From Cryptomeria japonica (lineage: Eukaryota > Streptophyta > Pinopsida > Cupressales > Cupressaceae): 64,000 bases of DNA. The position numbers and the translations under genes were made by a program. Numbering within the stretch: the stretch's first letter is position 1; every line of letters starts with the position of its first letter. Shown here in pieces: positions 54,430-64,000 of the stretch. The DNA lies in NCBI RefSeq assembly GCF_030272615.1, contig NC_081414.1, forward strand, positions 339,738,502 to 339,802,501, in the 5' to 3' direction. The notes under the pieces were generated by a model. That model was not told where the DNA came from. It made no database searches and saw only the letters and a program-made list of their open reading frames with translations.

Positions 54430-57400
54430 TCGAGTGCAAAAATTTCACCTCAAGGTCTGTAACTAGTTGGTTACAATCTGAAAGATATCTGCTAAAACCA
54501 AATTAAGATTCTGCATAAACCTTTTGCTTTCATTTAAGGTTTCTTCAGTATGTTTGATTGTGCTAGTGAGATGATGCATGTGCTCTTTTGATAATCATTC
54601 TCCTTGAAGTAATCCCTTGAATATTTCCATTCTCTGAGATATAAGATTGTCTAGTTTTGGACCAAGTTTATTTTTCAATTCTTTGGCATTAGACTTAATC
54701 CTTGCCTTTTCTTTCTCAAGTTTCTCTAGTTTTTCTTCAAAGCCTGCCATTTCTTGCTCAAAAATTGATATGTGGCTGGATGAGCCAATTATGTTATCAG
54801 CTATTTCTTCAATTTATTTCTGAATTTAATTGATTTCCTTGTCTATATCCTCTGTCAGAATGTGTGGTTTGCATGTTTCTCTATACAACTCTTTGTATTC
54901 CAAAATTGTAGAGTTCAGTGTTGGTAATAATGTATTTGTGTGTTTTGTGCACTTCTTTATGGTCTCATTAAAGAATTTGTTCTTCTCCTTTTTAACTCTA
55001 TCCTTTATTGTATCCTCATTCACTTTATCAACCGTTATTACATTTTCAGCAATAAATTTGGATAATGTGTCCAATTTACCTAAAGAATCCTTAACATGAT
55101 CTATGTTACATTTTGGTGTAATCAATTTAAGAATTGGTATGGTGTCATCAATTTCTTTGTAGGCTAAAGCATTGCAATCCGTTATCTTTTTATTGAATCC
55201 AGGAGTACCTTTGTTACATTAGTAGGTCTGAATTCACTTGATGATGTGTCAGATGTCTGACCAATTGCTTTTATTATTTATGTACTTTTATCAGTTGTAG
55301 CCATTTTTCTTGTGTTTACCTCCAGTGGATCAGTCTGTGTTTGCATCTCAACTAGAAAGGGTTTCTCAAAAGGCTTTGATGTCACAATGATTGTCAGTTT
55401 CTCTGCCATGGTATGTACCTCTACCTCAGTAGGTTTCTCTATATTCTCAACTGTTGGTATCTCAGTTTCTAGTGGCTTTGTGAAAGCATCTATACCATCA
55501 ATATTCTTCCTAGTATCCAATGGTTGCTCTATTTGTAATGATTGCTCTATTTGGGTTGGGATCATCTCTACCGGTTTCTCTGTCATGTTGCCACAGTCAA
55601 CATTGTCATTCTTAACCTCTGCACTATCCTTGTCTACAACAATATTCACTTTCTGAGTATCCACATTCATGGTGAATAGTATCTTAGATTCAAGATTAGT
55701 TCCAACATGTATGATACCTTCAATGTCAATAACTGATGGATCATCACTATGTACCGGTGCAATATCCAAAGGTGGCGGTAAATTGTCAGTGATTTTGATG
55801 TTTGGAATTCCACCAATTTTACCTTTCCCCTTGTCCTTATCCTTCTGATACACCTTGAATGTTTTCTTTAGTCAGTTCATTTCCTCTTGTTTTTCCTTCT
55901 TCGCAAAGAATATATCCCAGTTATCAACAGTTTCATCTGCAATCTCTTTTACTCTACCAACCATTAAACTTATTTGTCGATGACCACTGGCAAAAACAGA
56001 TTGGTTAGCCTTTGAGATTAGTTCATCAATTTCCTCTTTTGATTTTATTAGATGTACAACTAGAAGTTTTTCAACTTTTAGTTTCTTATCCAATTCCATC
56101 ACTGCAATCCTTTTTTCCTTCAATCTTCCGTACAAGTCATTGGGTAAGTCATCCACTACTTCAATTAAAACCTTTTTGTATATATCCAGATGTAAAATTC
56201 TACCATTCTCAATGCTTTCCTTGTCTAAATCATTGAATGTGTTATACAGTTGGTGTACATTGGCAAAATTTCCATCATCAGTTATTTCATTAAGTAAATC
56301 ATTTAAAGAAGAGGCGACAGGTTGTTGTTTCTTCTTTGGTGTTAATTTCTTTGGTGGTCCCCTTACATCCTTTTGTTTCTTACTTAAAGTCCTTGTTCTT
56401 TTGGGTGAAGGAGAAGGTATCAGTGAAGGTTTTCTCTTCCTCTCAACTCTCTTGAACTCTGTTGGTTTCTCATTATCAAAAGATGTGCCAACCGATGAAA
56501 TGTGTGCCTCTAGTTGCAGTCGTTCTAGCTCACTAGCTGATATCCCACTGATGTTCATTACATTTGCTTTGATTTCCTCTACCTTCTTTGATGCATCCCT
56601 AATATATTTTTCACTTTTCTTCCTTTGCTTCAATATTTTCACATTACTTTCAATCATTTCAGTACTACTAGAAACTTGTTCTATTGGTTCTCTTGGTGCA
56701 TCTAACAAAGCTTTTGCATAAGGCTCAATAATGTTGAGATCTACCTCATATCCTATTTCAGTCACCCATACAGTTCTAGGGAGTACAACTTCCATCCATG
56801 TCACATCCTTCTTGATGACAAAACATATTTCTTTGTCATATTTGTCCACTTCACTCTGCTGTAGTCTTTCTCTAGTTTTCATTTTAGCTTGAAAAGCTTT
56901 AAAGTATTCAGTTATGTTGTTGTCCTTTGTAGTTCCCATGCTGGTAAAAGCTTCCTATAATTTTTTTCCTACGGGTATGTCATATCCAAAGTCTTTTGGT
57001 CCTGTATAGGGAATTTCCTTAGTGAAATAAACCATTAAGCATACTAAAAGATTACCAAAGTGAAACATCCTTTCTTATCTCCTTTAATCTTTTTCAAATT
57101 TTGTATGAGTTCATCTTTCATTCATTCACACACATCTATCATTGTATTGTTGTTAACCATCTCATAAGCACTATTAATGCAAATACTAGAAATTGAATTA
57201 AGCTCGCTTGCATGTGTAGTCTTGTAACCTAGGACCATACTTATGAATCTCACATTGACGTCTTTGATATCATTCACTCTTAGTGATCTACTGTCAGATG
57301 TTGCTCCAGTTAGGGTCATTACTTTGTTGTTAGGAACTTTCTTTGTTTTGTTAAGTCTGCTTCCAGCTGAGGGTAAACCAATCACTACCCTAATTGCTTG

Positions 57401-57799
57401 CTGGGCTATTTTGCGGACATAATCCAACCATAGAAATTCTCCACGTTCTCTACTTAGGACAATTCTCACTACTTCTGGAAATTGGGGAATGTTCAATATT
57501 TCCACAAAACCTAGAGTTTCTACAATCTTGATCTCGGGTTTAACCATGCCACGTTCATCACAAATTACATTGGTAAACATTTACATCAAATCTTCAAAAC
57601 CTAGTTCTTCTATATTGCAATGTATATACATCCTAGGGTCTTCAACATAAGCTACACCTTTAGGAATTTTTGAAAATTCTCTTATGGAATCATCTTTCTT
57701 AGCTACTTCAGGAATTATTTTAAACATGGGCCAAGGGCATTTTACATTTTCCACAATAGTAGGGTTCACAATAAACTCAGGAGAAGAAGATGAAGCCAT
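54430..57799 (-). pseudogene. Gene 2 of element J (best-preserved copy)
   Basis: Starts MASSSSPEFIVNPTIVENVK. Main segments: 57799-57122 (N-terminal region with RERGEFLWLDYVRKIAQQAI and GATSDSRSLRVNDIKDVNVR), 56939-55872 (WVTEIGYEVDLNIIEPYAKA, basic PSPSPKRTRTLSKKQKD, KEEIDELISKANQSVF), 55853-55278 (VYQKDKDKGKGKIGG; LFTMNVDTQKVNIVVDK), and 55125-54826 plus its continuation (VNEDTIKDRVKKEKNKFFNE, EYKELYRETCKP, a terminal coil). Breaks: a stop at 57581, frameshifts near 57000 and 55190, stops near 55871 and 55276. About 1,100 residues. I know no family with this arrangement; the basic stretch suggests nuclear entry and the coils suggest oligomerisation. Confidence 0.85.
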
Positions 57800-57894
57800 T
57801 GAGAAATACCTTTAGCTGCCTTAAAATATTATGAATGCTTGAAAAGATCACTCCACACCTTCACCTTGAATGCCTTTTATCTTTTTTGTACTCT

Positions 57895-58025
57895 CTGCTA
57901 ATTTGAATGCTCGGTGAATCAAAAATGAGGGAAATATGATGATTTATAATGACTTTTATGTTACCAATTGCATTAAATGCTCGCCAATTAAGTGAAAACT
58001 TAACACATCTGCTGGTAAAGAAGAA
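57895..58025 (-). promoter_or_regulatory. Putative internal promoter before gene 2 of element J
   Basis: Minus strand: GATGTGTTAAGTTTTCACTTAA, GGCGAGCATTTAATGC, TATA-like GTCATTATAAATC, and CACCGAGCATTCAAAT. The blocks and their order match F and I. Confidence 0.6.
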
Positions 58026-58170
58026 ATAGTCAACATCTAGCGAGGGTAATCTGCATGATATTCAATTTTCTACAATACCCCCAAAGGGTTACTTCTCAGT
58101 TGGATGAATTTTATCCTACCGGTGGAGGGTTACTCTTGTCTACCGGTATAGAGATAGTCTCATCAACATT

Positions 58171-59208
58171 CTAATCTTTCTTCCTAAACCATTGTTTTGA
58201 AAATTCTTTCTTTACCTCATCTACCTTTTCATTGCCTTTCAAACTCGATCCTTTATTATTTGTCGGTGAAGTCTTGCTTCTACAAAATTTTGCAATATGT
58301 CCAATTTTGTTACAAGCATAATAAGCCACATTATTCCTCTGAATAGATTTTCCATATCCTATGTCGGTTTGTGTTCTACATTGATTAGATAAGTGTCCAT
58401 ATCTTCCACAAACATAACATTTCACATTCATTTTGTAGTTTTCTGAATTATGACCGGCTTTGTTGTAGTTGGAATATTGACCGGTGGGTGCATTAATATT
58501 CTGATTGTTTCTAAATCTACATTGGTTTTCTTTATAACCATATTTATTGCAATTGAAACATTTTCCATTAAACTTGTAAGCATTAGGTTGTCCTACCGGT
58601 TTGTTCTAATCTAGATTGTTTGCAATACTAAAACTTTCTCCAACTTCAAATCTAAGTCCATTTGTATCTCCATTAGGTTTCTGACTTTTCAGCATGTTAT
58701 CAAGTTCCTCTAAAATTTTCTTGAATTTCTCTTTGTGTTGATTTGCAGTAGCGAACTCATTTTCCAGAATTCCCTTTTGTCTCATAAGCTTGGTTTTATC
58801 ATGTTTCATGTGAATCAGATCTGTCTTCAACATATCATTTTCATGACTAAGTCTTAGACTTTCATTTTCAACATCATTGAGTCTCCTAGTCAATTCATCT
58901 TCACTTTTCTTTTTGTCTTCAATGTCTTTACAAAACCTCATAGTCATATCTTGCATTTCATTCTTCATAGTAATGTTTTCTTGTCTCAACTTGTTTGCAA
59001 GTTCTCTAAGAGTTTCTTTTTCATCATCCTCATTATGCATCTACATATGAAGTTCTTTTATTTTGTTCTTTGCAATAACTAGGTTATTTTGAAGTGCCAA
59101 AAAAAATTCTTGAGCAGTTTTAAGTTCTTCCTCCAATCTGATGTTCTTCACTTTTTTTGCATCATAATCTACAAGAGCTCCTTCTAATTGTTTCCTTAAG
59201 TTCTCCAT
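58171..59208 (-). pseudogene. Gene 1 of element J: coiled coil with decayed zinc knuckles
   Basis: Starts MENLRKQLEGALVDYD near 59208. Coiled coil to about residue 200 (stop near 59039; another near 58605). Knuckle 1, CFNCNKYGYKENQC, lacks its histidine. In knuckle 2 all three cysteines are tyrosines (YSNYNKAGHNSENY). Knuckle 3, CYVCGRYGHLSNQC, is intact. Knuckle 4, YYACNKIGHIAKFC, has lost its first cysteine. All Cys-to-Tyr changes are G-to-A on the coding strand, as expected from methylcytosine decay. The tail is SLKGNEKVDEVKKEFSKQW. Confidence 0.88.
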
Positions 59209-59266
59209 CTGTACCAGTGTCAAAATATTCCTCAATCTATTAGGATTTTGAAAATAGAGGACCCAG

Positions 59267-59277
59267 CTCTGATACCA
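59267..59277 (-). other. Primer binding site of element J
   Basis: Minus strand TGGTATCAGAGC, an exact match to the initiator tRNA-Met type site. Confidence 0.88.
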
Positions 59278-59279
59278 AT

Positions 59280-60066
59280 TGTAAGAATCAATGACAGTCC
59301 TAAAGACACTGAGAGGGGGGTGAATCAGTGTCTAACCGGTTAGCAGAAGATTTAACCTTATTAAGAACTTTGCATCCCAAAACAATGTACTAGAAAATAA
59401 GAATTAATATAGTAAACAACAACAATAGAGACAACATAGAAAACACACCATAATACAAAATATTTAACGAGGAAACCCGTTGTGGGAAAAACCTCAGTGG
59501 GATTTGTGACCCACAATTTTCACTCACTGGCCAATGAATAAATATTACTTACAATGAGGGGCCTGCATATGCAAGAAGGCTAGCAGCCTAGATCTCACTG
59601 GTCAATCACAAAATAGATGTCTCACTGACTTACAAAATGGATTATCAAAATCCAATACAATGTACTTCTTTAGATAAGCATTAACTATGTCAGGTTCAAT
59701 ACCGGTTTAAGCTCAGTTCATTACCAAAACCTTCATTGTCAACTATATCACCTTATACAAAAATATCAACTATGTGTATCATCCTTTTTTATATACTCCA
59801 TACTCATATATGAAATGACCTATAAGATCTCATAAATATATATGTCTTTTATAATATGCCATGTTGGCTTTTACAAAAGATAAAACAATAAACCAAAATT
59901 TATTCCATGTCGGCTTGAGTGTCGATATCCATTATTGTTGCTGCCAGTGAAGTACCCGTCGGTGTTGGTACTGCCAATGGGTTGATAGATGATTTCCAAT
60001 TGGTTGTCAGTTGGTTTCCATCAATGACAACATCAACTATTCTCATAAGAGTGTAGAATTCCAACA
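59280..60066 (-). repeat. 5' LTR of element J
   Basis: Copy of 53463-54272; the left edge reads TGTAAGAATC instead of TGTTAGAATC. It carries the hairpin region near 59515 and the G-run block near 59310. Confidence 0.92.
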
Positions 60067-60071
60067 CACAC

Positions 60072-60711
60072 TCCTCAAGGTTTATTGAGAAGGCTTCCCA
60101 ATGCACCTAGGGAAGACAAAAGGAATAAAAATATTCCTTGAATGATGAGAGGAAGAGTTTAAAATTATTCAAAAAGAGAGCATGGGAATTGGAGGAATTA
60201 AAAGGAATTAAAAATTCCTTGGGTGAAGGGATACCTAGAGGAATGTGATATTTTTGAAAATCTCACATTCGCCTAGGAAAAGAGCATTTAAGGAAGGTAG
60301 TTGGATGGGGGGATGCATAGAGAGATGTGAGAAGTCATTTAAGGAAAGTGGGTGAATGAGGGGACAAGGAATTGACTTTGTGGCTAATCATGACGATTAG
60401 CCACTAGCAACCTATTAGAAGAATAATGGTAAGTGGGATTAAGAGAGTTTATAGAAGAATTAATTAGGTTAATGATGGATTAGGAAAAGGTAATTTATAG
60501 GAATCACCTGGGTTAATTAATTAATTGAGATTAATTGATTAAAGAGGAGATTTAAGAAGAATTTATTTAGATTGCCTTAGGAGAGGAATAAAAAATTGAT
60601 ATACTAAATATATAAATTATTGGACTAAAGTGATAATATTAATTTAATTTAATTTAATTAATAATGAGAAGAATAAGGATTAACATAATTAAATAAACTA
60701 ACATGTCTACA
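60072..60711 (-). repeat. LTR M, right piece
   Basis: Continues LTR M after J. I place the LTR start at 60711 (minus TGTAGACATGTTAG), because the next minus-strand bases upstream, AAAAGAGGGGCAACA, look like a polypurine tract. Without J the LTR is about 1.17 kb. Confidence 0.6.
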
Positions 60712-62400
60712 TGTTGCCCCTCTTTTACATAGCGAAAAAATTTGGCGATGGGTAAGATAGAAGAAAGAGGATGTGCTGATGTAAAGCGCGCGTGGTGTAT
60801 GCCCCCTCGAGAATTTTTTGGAATTTTTGAAGAAAAATTAGCGGAAAATTCTCGAAAAGAAGCAGGAAGGGGGGGAAATGATGAGTGAATGAGAAAGTGA
60901 GAGAGAAATGATTGAGGAAATACAAAAAGAGATAGAAGAAGGAAGGAGGCGACAAGAGTGGACCCATGAGGGGGCCCATATAAGCCTCATAGGACCTAAT
61001 GAAGGGTCAATGTACTATGATAGACATATCCAGTTTTGAGTTATATTTATATATGATTTTGGCGGTACTTATGCATGTACTTTATTTATTATTTTATGAT
61101 ATGATACATTGATGAGGATTATAGATGTATTGTGTTGACCTATTTGTGATGTAGGATGGATGCTTATATATGCCTATGCTTATGATATGTTACTAACGTT
61201 TTGATGAATGTAGGATGGATTCTTATTCATGTGTTTATGATATGTCACTGACCCTTTGATGGATTCAAGATGGTTGTCTATGTGGGTGCATATGTTTTTG
61301 AGATTTTATGATGTTTATATATGTATATTTGTATGATGTGTTGTTTTGAGATTTTTCTAATGATTTCATAATGCATAATTTGATTTAATGGATTAACCTA
61401 AAGTGGATATGCAATGCAATCTATAATGAAATGTACATTTACACCTATAAAACGAGAAGTGTAAAATTTTGAATGCAAACTAGGTGATAGGCACACTATA
61501 CAAAAAAAATGAATAATGCAACAAAATTTGGAATGTAACTTAAATGATGGATAAAAATTTGGTATGCAACCTAAATGAATAAAAAAAATTGAGATGCAAC
61601 TTAAATGAATAGAAAAATTTGAGATGCAACCTAAATGATTACTGCAACAAATAAAAATCCACCTATATTAATAATGCAACATCTATTTGTGAATATGCCA
61701 ATCATAATAAAATGACCTTAGATAGGATAGAAAAATAGGAGGAAAATTAAAGACTCCGTGGGGATGATAGATGGGAAAAATCGAGGACTCAATAAAAATG
61801 CAGGAGGGAAATGATGGGGGAAGTTCACAAAGGATGTGTAGAGTCAACCTAGTTTGATATTGCCCTAGGTAACCCACACTACTGATTATAGGAACTAGGA
61901 TGCCATGAGAAACCCAAGGTGTGGACTGACTCACAGACAAGTAGGAATTACCTACACACGGCTATGAAAGTGTTGAGGAACATTGATACAAAGTTATGGG
62001 GACGTACAAGGAAAGCCTCAAGAACACATATATCCCTTGTACATGACTAGGTAAGTATTAATAATCACTGGTACCAGGTCGCCAGTTCATACAAGAGAGA
62101 TCCAAAACAAACCATACCATGAAAACATACCTCAGTATACACCCATTGTAAACATACTTGGATATGGAGGATCCAAACAGTCATAGATACGAGTAGTCAT
62201 AGTGAAAAAGATGCAAGTCAAAAATGAAAATCCAAAAAATCAAACAAGTCATCCATACATGACCAATTTTCATCTCTTGCCAAGAGTAGGATTAGAATAA
62301 AAGAATAAACTACCAAGCGAGGGAAGGATTCATCCTAAGGGAAAAGGATAAAGTGGATAAGATTGACTAGGATATTGACTAGATGACCATGAGGACTAAT
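60712..62400 (-). other. Interior of element M or unassigned DNA
   Basis: Begins with the probable polypurine tract of M. 61490-61680 has four or five short repeats of AATTTGRNATGCAACCTAAATGA. No reading frame here shows coding features; the 85-codon frame at 60725-60979 is compositionally biased and unconvincing. The rest is featureless AT-rich DNA up to element Z. Confidence 0.45.
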
Positions 62401-63919
62401 TGATGGTTCTAATACTTAATATAAGTACAGATCCAATAGCCAACAAAATGAGAAGGGGGGGTGAATCATACAAACTTAATCTTCCATAAATACATCAGAT
62501 TCAACCTCGATAACATATATTTCAGTAATATAAACAAAACTGTTAAACATGCAAACTCAAAATCATATAAACATCATAAACCTCATAACACCAGATTTAA
62601 CATGGAAACTCAAATAGGGAAAAACCACTGTGGGATTTCTGAGCCACTAAGAAATATACTCTTCTAGAGTATGCTTTGTTAAAAGCAAATCTTGTTAAAG
62701 ATTACAAACACATTGCTAGATGTGACCCGGTTAAGGGATTTCCCTCAGATCTGTTAGGATCTTCACCTTGTTAGAAGTGACCTTGTTAAAGGATTTCAAA
62801 CACTCAATCAGAATGTCACCTTGCTGGAGGGTTTTACAAATAAGACTCTTAAGTCCACTCGATTAAGAGATTTTTTTTCACTTTCACAAAATAATAGTAA
62901 TAAAATCTATCTGCAACTTCACATCTAAAATGCTAAAGCAGATTCTTATTTGTTCAATACAATCTAGACATAGAACTAATCTTGTCCATCTGTTGGGCTT
63001 CTATACTCTGTTATTCAAACAGGTCTTCAAGCTTCTATGCTCAGTAATCGCTATGTAGCATCCCTGTGCATACACTTGCCCGCATCCATTGTTTATTAAC
63101 AGTTTCCTATTTATAAACAATTAGGTAACTGCTTAATCTCCTTGATCACATTTTCCATGATCAATCATAGCCATCAGATCTTTGATCTTGTCCAGGTTCA
63201 ATGCATCTTTTGATCTAAAAATGTTTTACCCCACCTAGGAACTTGTATATATTTCTTGGAACTTGTCCCAGGGTATTGCGGTTCAATCTGCACTATAGAT
63301 CTTCATGTCGACTTTCCATTGCCTTAGATTCATTAACAAACTTCATGCACGACATACCAATCATTTAATCAGCTTCCTTCATTAAATAACGCATTCAAAC
63401 ATTTAATGCATTTTGTTATAGCTTGGTTACAACTTGGTAACAAGTTGGTAAATACTAAACTTCACTCGGTAGACATTCCGCCTTCATTAACCGATAGCGA
63501 TAACCTTAAGGTTTACGAACTAGGTTCCTTAGGGTTTACCGACTAGGTTCCTTTCTTGATAACATAGTATAGTATTAACCTTTACAAATTACAACATATG
63601 TATGATGTTAAAACAATCTGAACATCATGATCTCATCATTGTCTGACTCGGTAATAGTTGCCCATTGAATACCTTATTCATCATATTCTTTCCTGTGTCT
63701 TTTACTGACATCTTTATATTCTTCAAATCATACTTCTCAAGATATGGCAACATCATACTGAATTAGAAAATCAATTTCTTGACATCAATGACAAAATAAT
63801 AATATCAAGATAGTAAACATCCTTAATCAGTTATATCCATAATCATCAACAACCTTCTCAATATCCTTATGAAATGCCAACAATCTTTCATTGTCTGTTA
63901 TAATGCAATATTGCCAACA
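62401..63919 (-). repeat. 3' LTR of copia element Z (same family as A)
   Basis: Full LTR, 1519 bp, matching 5202-6714 closely (for example 62461-62700 versus 5265-5510) and ending CCAACA. TATA box (minus TATAAATAG) at 63108-63116 and hairpin ATACTCTAGAAGAGTAT at 62656-62672. The flank CTAAT at 62396-62400 is the expected target duplication; the partner lies outside the window. Confidence 0.93.
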
Positions 63920-64000
63920 ATCTCCCCCTTTGGCATTGATGGAAAAACCAATTGATTTGACCTGAAAAGATTCAGATTGTTGTGATTCTGAAATGCTGAA
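63920..64000 (-). mobile_element. Start of the interior of element Z
   Basis: Polypurine tract CCAAAGGGGGAGAT (minus) at 63920-63933, then bases matching 541-608 of element A. The rest of Z lies to the right of the window. Confidence 0.88.

Larger units (their letters stand above)
53463..60066 (-). mobile_element. Element J, third copy of the pol-less two-gene family
   Basis: LTRs at 53463-54272 and 59280-60066, flanked by CACAT (53458-53462) and CACAC (60067-60071), a target duplication with one change. Gene order is as in I and F. It has the best-preserved gene 2 of the three and contains no nested insertion, so it is the reference copy for the family. Confidence 0.94.

Overview
The window looks like intergenic DNA from a large, repeat-rich plant genome, and I see no host gene, tRNA or rRNA in it. 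It is AT-rich. Nearly every base belongs to LTR retrotransposons of plant Ty1/copia and Ty3/gypsy type, inserted into one another up to four levels deep. A gymnosperm (conifer-like) source is my guess, from the very long Tat-like LTRs, the low gene density and the depth of nesting. The sequence alone does not prove it.

Layout. (1) 1-6714: copia element A, minus strand, with decayed gag-PR-INT-RT-RNaseH. (2) 6715-7867: plus-strand copia LTR fragment N. (3) 7868-10333: remnant of copia element B, minus. (4) 10334-11343: partial minus LTR C'. (5) 11902-42004: LTR D(+), split at 12492/41813 by the 29-kb composite element C (12493-41812). C has 1.17-kb LTRs and only a gag-like, G-patch-bearing decayed reading frame. 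(6) Inside C: solo LTR E (15697-16976) and element F (19296-39013). (7) Inside F: unit G (20991-26957, minus) and Tat-like element H (29521-37257, plus). (8) 42221-51584: LTR D(-), inverted relative to D(+) and split by short element K (42767-51321), which is split by element I (44007-50684). (9) 51585-52930: end of an LTR and gag-like remnant of element L. (10) 52931-60711: LTR M, split by element J (53463-60066). (11) 60712-62400: interior of M, no genes seen. (12) 62401-64000: 3' LTR and first internal bases of element Z, same family as A. Most junctions are supported by direct target duplications or by an uninterrupted paralogous copy elsewhere in the window.

Most notable content. F, I and J are three copies of one pol-less, two-gene LTR retrotransposon. 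Gene 1 is a long coiled coil followed by four CCHC zinc knuckles. Gene 2 is an unrecognised protein of about 1,100 residues with its own upstream TATA-containing block between the two genes. Their polypurine tract and following bases match those of the pol-bearing element A, which suggests mobilisation in trans. Unit G is a 5.97-kb insertion bounded like an LTR, but it carries a separate gene of about 1,150 codons with its own TATA box. It shares an upstream palindromic module with the 4.26-kb LTR of H, so it may be a gene living inside a giant LTR. All reading frames described are interrupted by stops or frameshifts, so every coding entry is a pseudogene here.
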